From: Rhyacophila brunnea
Lineage: Eukaryota; Arthropoda; Insecta; Trichoptera; Rhyacophilidae
DNA length: 64,000 nucleotides
Reading direction: 5' to 3'
Assembly: GCA_022495005.1 (NCBI GenBank)
Contig: JAGYXB010000096.1
Span: forward strand, 186,001 to 250,000
In this document: positions 32,185 to 42,390 of the stretch, one piece after another
How the letters are laid out: each line of letters opens with the position of its first letter
Position numbering within the stretch: the first letter of the stretch is position 1
Notes under the pieces: model-generated
Told to the model about the DNA's origin: nothing
Seen by the model: the letters and a program-made list of their open reading frames with translations, nothing else
Database searches by the model: none
Program-made: the position numbers and the translations under genes

Positions 32185-32603
32185 ATTTCAATTGAATTCA
32201 ATTTATTTATTTTTAACATATTGTGGACATTACAAAGTATAAGACGTTCACAACATGACATTTATAAACAAAGAAATATAAAACAGTATTACATAAAAAA
32301 GAGATAGATCAGAATAGACATAATATAGGTATAGTAAGTTATTAAAAAGTAGTACATACAAAAAATATAAATTAGATAGATACAAGGAAGTACACCGAAT
32401 GAGTTAAGCAGACCCTATTTTAAGATTTTATAAAACAACGTCCACCTATACTCATCCTCACGTAAGTGGAATATATCAACACCCGAAGCAATTTTGTTGA
32501 AAATAGTTATCGCCCTCCCAATTGGCATTACCAGTGGCAGATTGGTTCTACACCTTGGGAGAATAAACAACAGAGAGAAATGAGACAACAACAACAACAA
32601 CAA
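32185..32603 (-). pseudogene. LINE C-terminal end and 3' tail (minus strand)
   Basis: On the minus strand the frame ends LPRCRTNLPL, VMPIGRAITIFNKIASGVDIFHL and a short tail before a stop near 32415. A 'P..R......N.....DIF' ending is common at the C-terminus of Jockey/CR1-type reverse transcriptases. The AT-rich 32185-32410 segment would then be its 3' untranslated tail. The assignment is by pattern only; the core domain is missing. Confidence 0.45.
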
Positions 32604-32619
32604 AAGAGATTAGAGAACT

Positions 32620-33146
32620 TAGACCAACACACTGGGTAAGCCAGTTCCTGACCGGCCATGGTGCCTCGCAGTCAAGCTGCATGGTTTTCGTTTGATAGGA
32701 CATGTGCTGGAATGTACATACGGGCACGACCATCAAGACGCTGAATACATCCTCTGGAACTGCCCGTTGATGGGATCCAACCGAGTGGAGCTGTTTGCCA
32801 GGGTCCGTCCACTCACTGGCAATGCTAGCACGATAGCATAATAACCTGATGTGTAAATCTCTTCACTTCGATCGTTAGACAGTTTTATATTAGCATTTTA
32901 TTTATATTTTATTTGGTATTCATTTTTATTTATTCTTCATGCTCCTCTCTACCATGGGTACTGTTAACTTTAAGTCTTCAAAAAAAGTTCTCGTGGAGAC
33001 ATCAGTCTTACTACTGGTGATGCTTCACTTCCAATCTTAGTGACTCGTGATATACCTGATAAAGGTGTGAGGCGGCTTGGTTTGTAGGAGTCTATATTTG
33101 TGTTATCCGTACGTAATCCTAAGGATGGATTTGTATCTCAAAATAA
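32620..33146 (+). pseudogene. R1/I-type LINE C-terminal fragment and 3' UTR
   Basis: From about 32630: WVSQFLTGHGASQSSCMVF. After a phase change the frame at 32700 reads ECTYGHDHQDAEYILWNCPL. 'FLTGHG.F..Y' followed by a Cys/His cluster C-x5-H-x3-H...C with 'A.HILW.CP' marks the RNase H / C-terminal zinc region of R1-, I- and LOA-type LINEs. The sequence to 33146 ('ctggtgatgcttcacttcc', 'taaaggtgtgaggcggcttgg') has the look of the attached 3' UTR. Broken by at least one frameshift. Confidence 0.65.
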
Positions 33147-33260
33147 CTATCAACCAGTTATGAGGGGTGAATGTAAGCTGTTAAGATTCTAGATAAATAG
33201 TTCACACTAAACTTTGTCAGTCATATTTATTTGTCAGTTTCTATTTCATGTCTATTTCAT

Positions 33261-33496
33261 CAGTGCTCGAAATGGAAAATTTTACGAACCGGAGCGCTCG
33301 ATAATTTTTCGAAAATATCAACAATAATATCTAACTGTACATGTATTTAAAAAAAATAAGTGTGCACATTTTTTAATTATATGACATATCTAACTCACAT
33401 GGTAAAATCAATATTTTCGCGATATGGAGCGATAATTCTGAGGGTTTTATGAACCGGAACGGCGCTCCGGTGCGTTCCTGTCCATTTCGAGCCCTG
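33261..33496. mobile_element. H-family hAT MITE, copy 1 (236 bp)
   Basis: CAGTGCTCGAAATGG to CCATTTCGAGCCCTG. The flanks TATTTCAT and GTTTTCAT match at 6 of 8; the B consensus has GTTTTCAT here, so the left copy of the duplication has drifted. Inner 'gaaccggagcgctc' and 'gaaccggaacggcgctcc' are also mirrored. Confidence 0.88.
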
Positions 33497-33541
33497 GTTT
33501 TCATTTAAATTAGAATACAATTCACAGGTGGTGTTGTTTGG

Positions 33542-33741
33542 TCGTAGTAGATTTTTGGGTTTCCACTGTATGTCCTTCTTCCTTCTTTACTCGACGTTTC
33601 GGGCTCGTTCATATCTCGATATCAAGAAATGATAACGGCCTCTGCAACGAGCCCGAAACGTCGAGTAATGAAGGAAGAAGGACACACGGTGGAAACCCAA
33701 AAATCTACTACGATAAAAAACAACCGTGAAAGCCTCAAACG
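33542..33741. mobile_element. Long-hairpin (foldback) element (200 bp)
   Basis: Arms 33542-33609 and 33646-33713 are complementary over 68 bp with only a few mismatches, around a 36-base loop. Each arm holds 'tttttgggtttccac', 'ccttcttcc' and 'cgacgtttcgggctcgtt'. About 28 bases follow the right arm. The flanks TGTTGTTTGG (33532-33541) and TGCTGTTTGG (33742-33751) are a 9-10-bp duplication with one mismatch, which would fit a Mutator-like element better than hAT. One arm scrap recurs near 19.41 kb. Confidence 0.85.
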
Positions 33742-34084
33742 TGCTGTTTGGTATTTAAAATTCAATTAAACCCTCCCTAACCAAACCATAATCGCTAAAA
33801 AATATTCTTCTATCTATATTCTATAAAATATCTAAAATGATGTATGGTTTAATGGCATAGATATTATAATATTATAGATAAACGATTTTTTTTAGTATTA
33901 TCTACTATGACTTGAATTAGGTAGGGTTTAATTGAACTTTAAAAACTAACAAACACTATCTACATATTATAATATGGTAGTATTAGTTCAATGAAAACAA
34001 ATACGTGTGACTGACAAAGTATAGTGTACACTATTTATGTTGGATTTTAACAGCCTACCTCAACCCTTCGCCACTGCTATCAAC

Positions 34085-34337
34085 ATATTTAACTCAAAAA
34101 TCGTAGAACCAATAAAAAAAAGTTCTACCACATAAATGCCGGTTCAAATTATTCGAGAGATTACTTTTAATTTTTTAGTAATTTGGTTTTCAATTTGAAA
34201 TTTTCATAAAGAGAAAACTAATGCCTTGCGGTCCGTATGTTGTACAGCTCTGTTTAAAATAAATTTAATTGTACCTCATCAAATTGATAATTTATTGTTG
34301 AGTTCACCAATAATATATAATATATATTAATATATAT
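34085..34337. other. Nothing recognised
   Basis: AT-rich; ends in an alternating TATA tract just before K. Confidence 0.35.
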
Positions 34338-34497
34338 TACAATATCAGTGACGTCCCTAGATAAAATGACGCCCTCAGGCAATGCCAAAATGCCGCCCCA
34401 TTTTTATACAGTACTAGCTGAAGTACCCGGCTTCGCACAGGGTCGCTTCGTGGTTATATTTATCTTAGATATTTAAAAAACAATAAGGGGTATTTTT

Positions 34498-34610
34498 TTA
34501 ACCCAATGCTTACGGGCCCTTTTAATTAATTTTGTAATTAGCGTGTTAATTTGCATTTGAAAAGCAATTAGCATAAACACAATTTTGTGCGGCCCGTAAA
34601 CATTGGGTTT
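34498..34610. repeat. Short hairpin insertion
   Basis: 'taacccaatgcttacgggcc' and its near-complement 'ggcccgtaaacattgggtt' (34591-34609) bracket an AT-rich centre with a second inner mirrored pair ('gtaattagcg' / 'caattagcat'). TTAA-containing words border both arms. Probably a tiny MITE. Confidence 0.55.
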
Positions 34611-34809
34611 TAATATTAAAATATCTGTGTTATACAATATGGCAATAAAAATAATTCTAATAGGAGTAAAGGTCAAACAAAAGACCACTAAATTAAAATC
34701 GAATCCAAAATATGCAAACGTTATTAATGTTATTAATATGTAGTAAAAAAAATCAAAATTGCATGGAACAAACAAACAACAAACGTTGTATTTTATATAA
34801 TACTAATTT

Positions 34810-36125
34810 AGAAACCCTCGCAGGTGTGCGCACAACAACTGACAAAAGTTTCATCGCAATCGGATGAATGTTATAGGAACACATACTAATAGAAGAGGAA
34901 GATGATTTTCTAATTCAGAAATCTTCGTGGGCATGCGCACGACAACTCACCAAAGTTTCATTGCGAATAGAAGAAGATAAAATAGAAGAAGAAGGAGATC
35001 GTTATTCTAATTCAGAAACCTTTGCGGGTTTTGGCACAATTATTGACGAAATTTTTATTGCAATCGGATGAATGGAATAGAAACGCATACGAATAGAAGA
35101 ATATAAAATAAAAGAAGAAGATGGTTTTACTAATTCAGAAACCTTTGCAGGTGTTGGCACAACCACTAACGAAAGTTTCATCGCAATCGGATGAATGGTA
35201 TAGGGACCATACAAATAAAAAAGATAGAATGATGGTGAAGAACAAGAAGAAGAAAATGGTTGTACTTATTCAGAAACCTTTGCGGGTGTTACCACAACAG
35301 CTGACGAAGGTTTCATCGCAATCGGATGAATAGTGTAGGAACCATACGAATAAAAGAAGATATAATGAAGAAGAAGAAGAAGATGGTTGTACTAATTCAG
35401 AAACCTTTGCAGGTGTTGGCACAACCACTAACGAAAGTTTCATCGCAATCGGATGAATGGTATTTATAGGAACCATACGAATAAAAGAAAATAGAATGAT
35501 AAAGAAGAAGAAGAAGATGGTTGTACTTATTGAGAAAACTTTGCGGGTGTTACCACAACAACTTACGAAGGTTTCATCGCAATCGGATGAATGGTATAGG
35601 AACCATACGAATAATGTATAAAGTATAGGAACCATAAGATATAATGAAGAAGAAGATGGTTGTACTAATTCAGAAACCTTCGCAGGTGTTGGCACAATCA
35701 CTAACGAAAGTTTCATCGCAATCGGATGAATGGTATAAGGACCATACAAATAAAAGAAGATAGAATGATGAAGAAGAAAAAGAAGATAGTTTTACTTATT
35801 CAGAAACCTTTGTGAGTGTTACCACAACAACTGACGAAGGTTTCATCGCAATCGGATGAATGGTATAGGAACCATACGAATAAAAGAATATATAATGAAG
35901 AAGAAGTAGAAAAAGATGGTTTTTCTAATTCAGAAATCTTTGCGGGTGTGCATACAATCATATCCCAAAATTTCATCGCAATCGGATGAATGGTATAGGA
36001 ACGCATACGGGACAGACAGACATTCATTTTTATATATATAAGATATAGCCTATACTCTTCACGGAAGTGCAAGCAATAAGTTAACAAAGTTTTATCGCAA
36101 TCGGATGAACGGTATGGCAGTGCAT
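34810..36125 (+). repeat. Tandem array of about 11 units, period about 130 bp
   Basis: Each unit reads 'aattcagaaacctttgcggg', 'tgt(t)ggcacaacca', 'gaaagtttcatcgcaatcgg', 'atgaatggtatagg', 'accatacgaataaaagaaga', then a GAA-rich spacer. The word 'caatcggatg' starts at 34857, 35061, 35184, 35319, 35446, 35580, 35719, 35849, 35979 and 36098, and a decayed unit lies near 34960. Units differ by substitutions and GAA number. Alternate units look more alike ('ggcacaacc' versus 'accacaac'), hinting at a two-unit higher-order repeat. Long minus-strand frames here (up to 159 codons) are periodic translations of the array, not genes. Confidence 0.9.
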
Positions 36126-36371
36126 ACAATACGAACAAACAAACAAATATTAATTTTTATATATTAGATTTTTATCATCCTTTCATGAATAATATCTTAG
36201 AAATGTGTTGTATGGATACATTAGTAATTCATTCATAAATATCAGACTGTAATTCGCAAATCTGCACGTGTCGTTTCTGGTCACCAAGGACGTCGAAGAG
36301 CAACGGAAGTAAACTAGATATCGTGAACCCGACAAAACCAGTGAGCTGATTTTTAATGGAAAGATATTTTA

Positions 36372-36761
36372 CAACGTTTTTATTAGCTCGTATTCTTATT
36401 TGTCCGGTGGTTGTTTATCCAGTAAAAATCTTGCAATCGATTTTTAACTAACTTCCCGACTAGCTAGACATTTGAAACTTTTATAATATATCAGAACACG
36501 ATGCCAATGCATCTTCTTAATACTTTTAGCTATCTTTAAGTAGAATTGAATTCATTTTCAGCTAATTCTGTTTTATATGAAAATTTATTTCGACACCATT
36601 ATTGGTTGCTAGGGGTCCGGGGTCCTAGCAACTAAATTATTAATATATACGTGCGTTACTATGGAAATCAATATGACATGTCAAGTACAAGTCAGGTTTA
36701 TATGGTTCAACAGAATTTAAAAACGTTGTATATAAAAAGTTCTTTTTATCTTGTAATTATT
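36372..36761 (-). mobile_element. A-family element, copy 7
   Basis: TTACAACGTTTTTATTAGCTC to ATCTTGTAATTATT, with a small deletion in the 'gacatgtcaagtacaag' region. Nested in K. Confidence 0.8.
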
Positions 36762-36891
36762 CGTTATTAAGTGTGGGTAGCTATTTCTATATATTCCAAA
36801 TGATTCTTCTCGATTTGCCGCCCTTCGAGTAACTGCCGCGCATAAGCGACGCTCAATCTGCCTAACCCCACGGGACGTCACTGTACAATAC

Positions 36892-37281
36892 ATATCAGTA
36901 TTATCAATAAAACATTCAATTTCTCAAACAATATATCCAGCAAAAATAAGTATTGTCAATACACATTTGCTTATTTTTCTATTTTCGTTAGAGATTGCTA
37001 TCACTTTCCCACTTGTTGTTTTTTACGATTATGACAATATCTTAAAATAAATCAACCTTGGGTGGGAAAAAAGACAAGTTGAAAGACATGTTTATCTGCT
37101 CAGAAGATCAACACATTATTAGAAACATCACAACGCTAATACATATGTAAATTAATCGTATTATTTATCTCTATCTATTTGAAAATACATAACTCAGAAA
37201 CATACATAAGTGTTAGAAAAATCTTATTAAAAAAAATCATAGACTGAGTTGAATTTAAACATATTATCGAAAATATATCTT
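36892..37281. other. Nothing recognised
   Basis: AT-rich, no frame or named repeat. Confidence 0.4.
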
Positions 37282-37289
37282 TATTAGAA

Positions 37290-37689
37290 GGGAATGGGAC
37301 AACTGGACGCCAGGACAATTGGACGCTATACTGTCGTTGACACATAAACAGAACGTAGACGAGGAATTTTAATCAGTTTCTATCTACTACTTGGTAGTTT
37401 TAATTCATTTTACTCTTAACATAATGTTTTTTTTATTGCGGATTGAGAATTACTATGCCTAAGGCTTTATATAAAAATATAAAACTCTTTTTTCGTCGGA
37501 ACTTAAACATATGCACGATTAAATCATTATTTACGTGTGCATATTTAAACTCTTACCAACTATCAAACCATAATATAATAATTTAAATATAAATAATAAT
37601 ATTAAATATTATTTTTTAAAGTACCTAACGACTATTTAATTTCGAATGCGTGGCGTCCAGTTGTCCCGGCGCCAAATCGTCCTAGACCC
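37290..37689. mobile_element. TIR element with exact 8-bp duplication (400 bp)
   Basis: GGGAATGGGACAACTGGACG at left and the complement of GGGTCTAGGACGATTTGGCG at right. Each end has two copies of a 'GGACaAyTGGaCGCC' module in tandem. TATTAGAA is exact at 37282-37289 and 37690-37697. The interior is AT-rich and non-coding. 8-bp duplications occur in hAT and P; the termini are not typical of either. Confidence 0.85.
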
Positions 37690-37697
37690 TATTAGAA

Positions 37698-38373
37698 CAT
37701 AGATACGTACAAAATTACTCAGTTATGCATATTATCCGGTTATCTGGTTCTCTCATGGCAAAGTAGAGACTGAATGAAGGCTCGGAAGGGTAGTGCCGAC
37801 GCTCTCCTTCTGCTTCGTCTACCCCGGAGGCTACTGAAAACCACAAGTTTATGGCTAAACGCCCACGCTGAATAATATGTCAAAAAAAAACTGTAGTAGG
37901 GACATTTAATGTTTTTTTGTTTACACCCTGTCAAACTCTTTTTGGGTCAAAATTATAATTTTAGACAAAATTAAATCCGCTTAAAAAATACTTTTTAAAG
38001 TATTTATAAATCACACATTAATCAGTGTCAAATAAATAATGTTGCCATTTTAAATCATCTTCACGTCAGCGCGAAATGAATCAACAGGAATTCGCGAATA
38101 TTTTTTTTTCTCACTAATTCTTGCCAAATTTTATCGTTTATCTATTTTTGACTTCAATATTTACATTTGGATACTTGAACCCAGCACCCACGGTAGCAAT
38201 TAATATTATAACAACTATTTTCTTTAAGTAGGTAGGTACTGATACCGCCTAAATATTTGTATACTTGGGAAATACGACAACTATCCTTGTTCTGTGTCGG
38301 CTAGTTACGCTGGCAGAGATAAACATATTATATTATAATGTAGGGGTAAACATTTTATTTTGAGAACAGTAAC
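37698..38373. other. Unrecognised; one possible exon-like frame
   Basis: Minus strand 37840-37690: after a 'gtggttttcag' acceptor-like word, one frame reads GVDEAEGERRHYPSEPSFSL, then YFAMREPDN to a stop. 'tagcctccggggt' in it recurs at 52039-52051, so this may be part of an unnamed repeat rather than host coding sequence. Confidence 0.25.
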
Positions 38374-38780
38374 CATGGCCCCCACAAGGGGGGGGGGGCT
38401 GACAGGGCTTTAGCCTAGGGGGCCGGGCTCAGGAGGGGCCCGGCGTCACGAGTCGACCAGATAACTGAGATAAACACAGATCACGAATTTGCTCTAATAG
38501 TAAAAAAGTCGCTTGCGGCGCTACTTTACGTCAATGTTATTAATAATTTTAAATATTTGGTTATACGATGCAATTTTCAACTGTGTGCCGATACTCGACG
38601 ACTCCATAATTCAAAATTCAAAAATACAAAAAATCTCTAAAAATACACCTTAATTTTACCGCGTACACCATTTGGAAAACTCTACTACAGTGCGTCACAC
38701 TGCCTTTACCCTTAACGATAGGTAGGGGGGCCCACCAAACATCCTAGCCTGGGGACCCGCCTCAGGATGTGGGGGCCATG
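38374..38780. mobile_element. G-family hAT MITE, copy 1 (407 bp)
   Basis: CATGGCCCCCAC at left, GTGGGGGCCATG at right, with mirrored 'gggctttagcctgggg' and 'cctagcctggggac' blocks. It sits against the right part of a B element. The flanks 'acagtaac' and 'agtatgac' are only loosely similar. Confidence 0.8.
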
Positions 38781-39012
38781 AGTATGACTGAAAAGGTGTG
38801 CACTATTTTTATCGGATCGCCCATAGCACGCCTAAACTATGTACGAGTATTATGGTTTGGTATAGGCTGGATTTAATTGATTTTTAAAAACTTACCAACG
38901 CGATCTGTAAATTTAGTCTTAGTTCAATGAAAACAAAATACATATAACTGACAAAGTTTAGTATGCACTATTTATATCGGATCTTAATAGCCTACCTCCA
39001 CCCTTCGCCATC
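38781..39012 (+). mobile_element. B-family MITE, right part
   Basis: From 'agtatgactgaaaaggtgtgcac' to 'cctccacccttcgccatcgg'. The left half was lost at the G insertion. Confidence 0.7.
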
Positions 39013-39149
39013 GGTTTACAGTAACGGGTAGATAACAAGATATTTAAGAAGAAAATTTGAATACAAAAAATAATTAAGTAGGTACATAATCTAAACGACG
39101 TTATAAGAATATTTTTGTCCTTCTTTGACCATATCAACTACTCATTTAT

Positions 39150-39492
39150 GACATTGAGCTACTTCACAAGCTGCTTGTTGACGAATTTACAATCTGCCTG
39201 TAAATTCGCCCAGTGTCATCATCGAACAAGCTAGCAAGCAGATTGTAAACAGTCTACCGAGAAAAGTTGAAAGCCGGTCAACTTTACACGCTACACGTCA
39301 GCGTGTGGGCCTACTGCGTCTGCGCAGTAGAGCGTAGTAGCGACCTCCCGGTAAAAAACGAACTACGTTAGTCGCCAGTTTGTTGGCTTCTCAGCGAATT
39401 GAAAGTTTTGTGTGTCATCATCACAATCGCAGTAGCTGAATCGCCCGCTTTTAAATTCGCCAACAAACAGCTCGTAAAGTAGTTCAATGTAA
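39150..39492. mobile_element. TIR element, about 340 bp
   Basis: 'acattgagctacttcacaagctgcttgttgacgaattta' and the complement of 'acattgaactactttacgagctgtttgttggcgaattta' form 39-bp arms with 8 or so mismatches. The middle 'gcctactgcg..gcagtag..gtagtagcgacctcccggtaaaa' resembles the Y interior at 8280 and 56580. TA or TTA borders are possible but ambiguous. Confidence 0.65.
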
Positions 39493-39690
39493 TTGACGCA
39501 TTAGATCACATTGACACCATCCGGCGCCTCCAAGAATCCCTGTCGCCCACCAGTAGGTCATCCCATTACCTGGGGGGCGGAAAATACTACCCCGTTGTCA
39601 GTTTTCTTTACAAATAACTAACCGTTAAAAAACCGGTTAAATCCAAGATATCTTGTTATGTTTAAAAATTTAAAAAACAAATTGTAAAAA
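39493..39690. other. Decayed repeat words
   Basis: 'tcgcccaccagtaggtcatccc' resembles the hAT MITE interior at 23188. 'aagatatcttgttat' is the inverse of 'ataacaagatattt' at 39031. No gene. Confidence 0.3.
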
Positions 39691-39692
39691 AA

Positions 39693-40146
39693 TAATTACA
39701 AGATAAAAAGAACTTTTTTATATACTTACAACGTTTTTAAATTTTCTGTTGAATTATTATGCTCAATATGCTCAAACTTGTACTTGATATAAAGTAAATA
39801 AAAAAAAAACAAACAAATAATATACAATTCTGAAACGTCATTTTGATTTCAATAGTAACGCACGTATATATTAATAATTGAGTTGGTAGGACCACCCACT
39901 TAGCAACCAATAATAGTGGATTGGATTACGGATTTCTTCCGAAATAACTATTCATACAAACAGATTTAACTGAAATCGACTTCAATTCTACTTAAAGATG
40001 GCTAAAAGTATTAAAAGAATGCATTGGCATCGTGTTCTGATATATTCTAAAAGTTTCGAATGTCTAGCTAGTCGGGAAGTTAGTTAAAAATCGATTGCAA
40101 GATTTGTACCGGACAAATAAGAATACGAGCTAATAAAAACGTGGTA
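39693..40146 (+). mobile_element. A-family element, copy 8
   Basis: ATAATTACAAGATAAAAAGAAC to AACGTGGTAAAA. It carries the 'tgctcaatatgctcaaacttgtacttgatataaagtaaat' variant shared with copy 10, and an extra 'ggattacggatttcttcc' shared with copies 11 and 13, so subfamilies exist. Confidence 0.8.
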
Positions 40147-40490
40147 AAAATACGTTTTAAAAATGATATTCTCTAACATTAAAGAATAAATTGTCATGAA
40201 TTAATAAGTGACAATAGATGAGATTGATGTTCATTTGTTTTATTTTTTTTAGAAATGATGAATAGCACGTATTATTATTGTGACATTAGAAGTGAAATTC
40301 ATTTGTTTCTTTTTTAAAATCTTGTATAAAATGTGTGGATATCAAAATATTGCGTTTAGATTTTGAATGGTTGCATAATATAAACACACATCGGAGAATA
40401 TTCCTTATGATTTTAATATAATATATGGTTATCTTATATGTCTATAAATTATAAATGAAAACTTTTCTAGAACGGTGTAGTAACGTAATA
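40147..40490. other. Nothing recognised
   Basis: AT-rich sequence between two A copies. Confidence 0.35.
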
Positions 40491-40494
40491 TTGC

Positions 40495-40597
40495 AAATGT
40501 CTAGCTAGTCGGGAAGTTAGTTAAAAATCGATTGCAAGATTTGTACCGGACAAACAACCACCGGACAAATAAGAATACGAGCTAATAAAAACGTTGT
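40495..40597 (+). mobile_element. A-family right-end fragment, copy 9
   Basis: 'caaatgtctagctagtcggg' to 'aaaacgttgtaa'; only the last hundred or so bases of A. Confidence 0.75.
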
Positions 40598-40888
40598 AAT
40601 AATATGTTACATTACAATATATTAAAAGGTAATTACTTTAGACGTATTAGAGTGTTGACAGGTTGTACTGCCTCATGATACTATTTAAAAAAACACAATA
40701 TTATCATATTAACTTACCGATTTTTTACCGAGAGTAATTTTTAAATAAATAATGAGATTAATTTGATGCACTTATATTTTTATTCTGATTTAATGGTTAA
40801 CTAACTGTTTTCTTTGCGTTATTCTTATTTAGTTAAAAAAACACAGTATTTCAAAATGTGAAAATTTTATGAACGCTAATTCCAGGAT
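40598..40888. other. Nothing recognised
   Basis: AT-rich; no frame or repeat. Confidence 0.35.
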
Positions 40889-40891
40889 TCA

Positions 40892-41128
40892 CACCCACGG
40901 TGGCCGCGCGGCTTAAGCGTTTGACTATGCGTCGTGTCTCAGGTTCGAATCCTGGGTCTGACAAGTATACATATTGTTTTTCAATTTGTGTGTGAGTCAG
41001 GGTATGGACCTAAAAGTGGCTGACATATATTTCTCGTAAAAAATAAAATCTGTTAATACAAACCTCTACTCTGTGGAGGCCCATATTACGATCCTATTAG
41101 GATCGGACATGGTCGAAAAAAAAAATCT
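40892..41128 (+). mobile_element. tRNA-derived SINE, copy 3 (best copy)
   Basis: 'cacccacggtggccgcgcgg' head, exact B box GGTTCGAATCC at about 40943, body and 'gtcgaaaaaaaaa' tail. AGGATT precedes the head and follows the tail, a likely short target duplication made by LINE-type integration. It has lost 'taggttgagcaag' from the middle. Confidence 0.88.
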
Positions 41129-42259
41129 AGGATTTCGGGATCGCGCACCCTACTCCTTAAGTGTTGTCAATTCTAATGTTGACCTTTTGAGGTTTGTTTT
41201 TTTTATTAGAAAATACTGAAAAATTTTCATCACTAATTGACCTATTTACAAAACAGCAACTTGCTGTGATCACGTCAAAACAGATTAGATAGGTACTGTA
41301 AAAAATGATCATATTGAAAAATATTAACATTGTGATAAGAGTTTCTTACTACGAGCTAAATGTCAATATTTACAAGAAAATATACGTTGCACCTAAACGA
41401 CACACATGACCAATGACATATTAAATGGACGACTAACTTCATACCCGGCGCGCACGAGAAATTGTGCATGAAAGTCATTCACAGATGTATAGGTAGATGT
41501 CACGTGACCATTGACGTATCCGTTTCCATTATGCGATACAAGCTTCGAGAATTTACAGTAATATAACCTTTATTGTAATGGCGTATTAGTGTCATGACTC
41601 ATTGCGTTAGAAACAGATTCTCGGTTACTTACGACTTCTCGGAGATTAGACGCAAGTGAGCGCAGCGAATCACAGGCGACTGACTGTCCAATGGTTCCTG
41701 TCATTCAATTGCATTGAATAAACATTCATCAATACCTTTAAATGGCATTTTATAAATAATAAATAATACTAACACATGCAAAGTGATATCCCATCTTTCT
41801 TGGAGTATTTAGTGGATTTTTTTACAATTTTTAACTAGGCACATTGGCATTTTGTAACACAATAATAGCGGTGGAGTCGAAACCTGACAGTCAGAAATTT
41901 TATATGGGCAGACCCAGCGGTGTCGCCAGACCGCTTGCAAGCAGAATGTTCATTTGAGCGTAGGATACCTATATTAAAATATGAATTTCGCCATCCGGCA
42001 GACCCGACACAAAGTGAGTGTCATTTTATTTTCTAGATGCTTCGTCCATATTAATGTCATTGCACATGACAGTGAAAAGTGCTTGGCGTAGCAATAACTA
42101 CCATACGAGCATATCGCAATTTTTAGGTATTATTCATACCCAGACACTCTACACTTTGAATCTAGCGATAAAAGCTGGGTATACCTCCGGGTGTTCACCT
42201 ACGTATTATTTCACACACGACGTGTCTATCTAATTCGCATGGCATAATAGTCATTATTA
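41129..42259. other. Nothing recognised over 1.1 kb
   Basis: The 71-codon frame at 42018-42233 has no domain. Some GC-richer words near 41440 and 41890-42000 could not be tied to a family or an exon. Confidence 0.35.
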
Positions 42260-42262
42260 TTA

Positions 42263-42387
42263 AGCCGTGTCCACATTGGCAACAAATTGCTGGCAACCTC
42301 ATTAAATTTCGATTAAAATAATTTTTGGTCAAACAAATTTTGATAATTATCGTGAAATTTAATGAGGTTGCCAGTGTGGACACGGCA
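42263..42387. mobile_element. PIF/Harbinger-like MITE (125 bp)
   Basis: AGCCGTGTCCACATTGGCAAC at left and the complement of TGCCGTGTCCACACTGGCAAC at right. TTA on both sides (42260-42262, 42388-42390). 'caacctcattaaattt' is also mirrored, so the whole unit folds into one hairpin. The 3-bp TTA target supports PIF/Harbinger. Confidence 0.85.
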
Positions 42388-42390
42388 TTA

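Larger units (their letters stand above)
33155..34076. mobile_element. B-family hAT MITE carrying two nested elements (922 bp)
   Basis: CAGTTATGAGGGGTGAATG at left, CAACCCTTCGCCACTG at right. CTATCAAC is exact at 33147-33154 and 34077-34084. Inside the left arm sit an H element (33261-33496) and a hairpin element (33542-33741). The order of events is B first, then the two others. Confidence 0.92.
34411..36170 (+). mobile_element. LINE-like 3' sequence (RTE-style) carrying the array
   Basis: It opens 'ctagctgaagtacccggcttcgc', a phrase often found where insect RTE-type LINE/SINE tails begin. It closes with 'acaaacaaacaaat' and 'tttttatatattagat', a typical RTE-like end. A hairpin of about 110 bp sits at 34498-34610. 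No open reverse-transcriptase frame is left. The family call is inference from end phrases only. Confidence 0.5.
34346..36883. mobile_element. K-family hAT element, composite (2538 bp)
   Basis: CAGTGACGTCCCTAG at left, complement GGGACGTCACTG at right. TACAATAT (34338-34345) and TACAATAC (36884-36891) are a 7/8 duplication. K sequence is present at 34346-34410, 36171-36370 and 36762-36883. Between them are a LINE-like tail with a tandem array (34411-36170) and A copy 7. Comparison with K at 43570 shows the array entered at 'cagta|tttttat'. Confidence 0.85.

Noticed and set aside
34810..36125. CRISPR-like array
   Set aside because: Units are repeated over their whole 130-bp length with no unique spacers, and the DNA is insect-like eukaryotic sequence.
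35270..36138. Minus-strand ORFs of 159 and 112 codons, the longest in the region
   Set aside because: They are periodic translations of the 130-bp tandem array (repeating TIHPIAMK and TPAKVSEL words), with no domain and no splice or promoter context.
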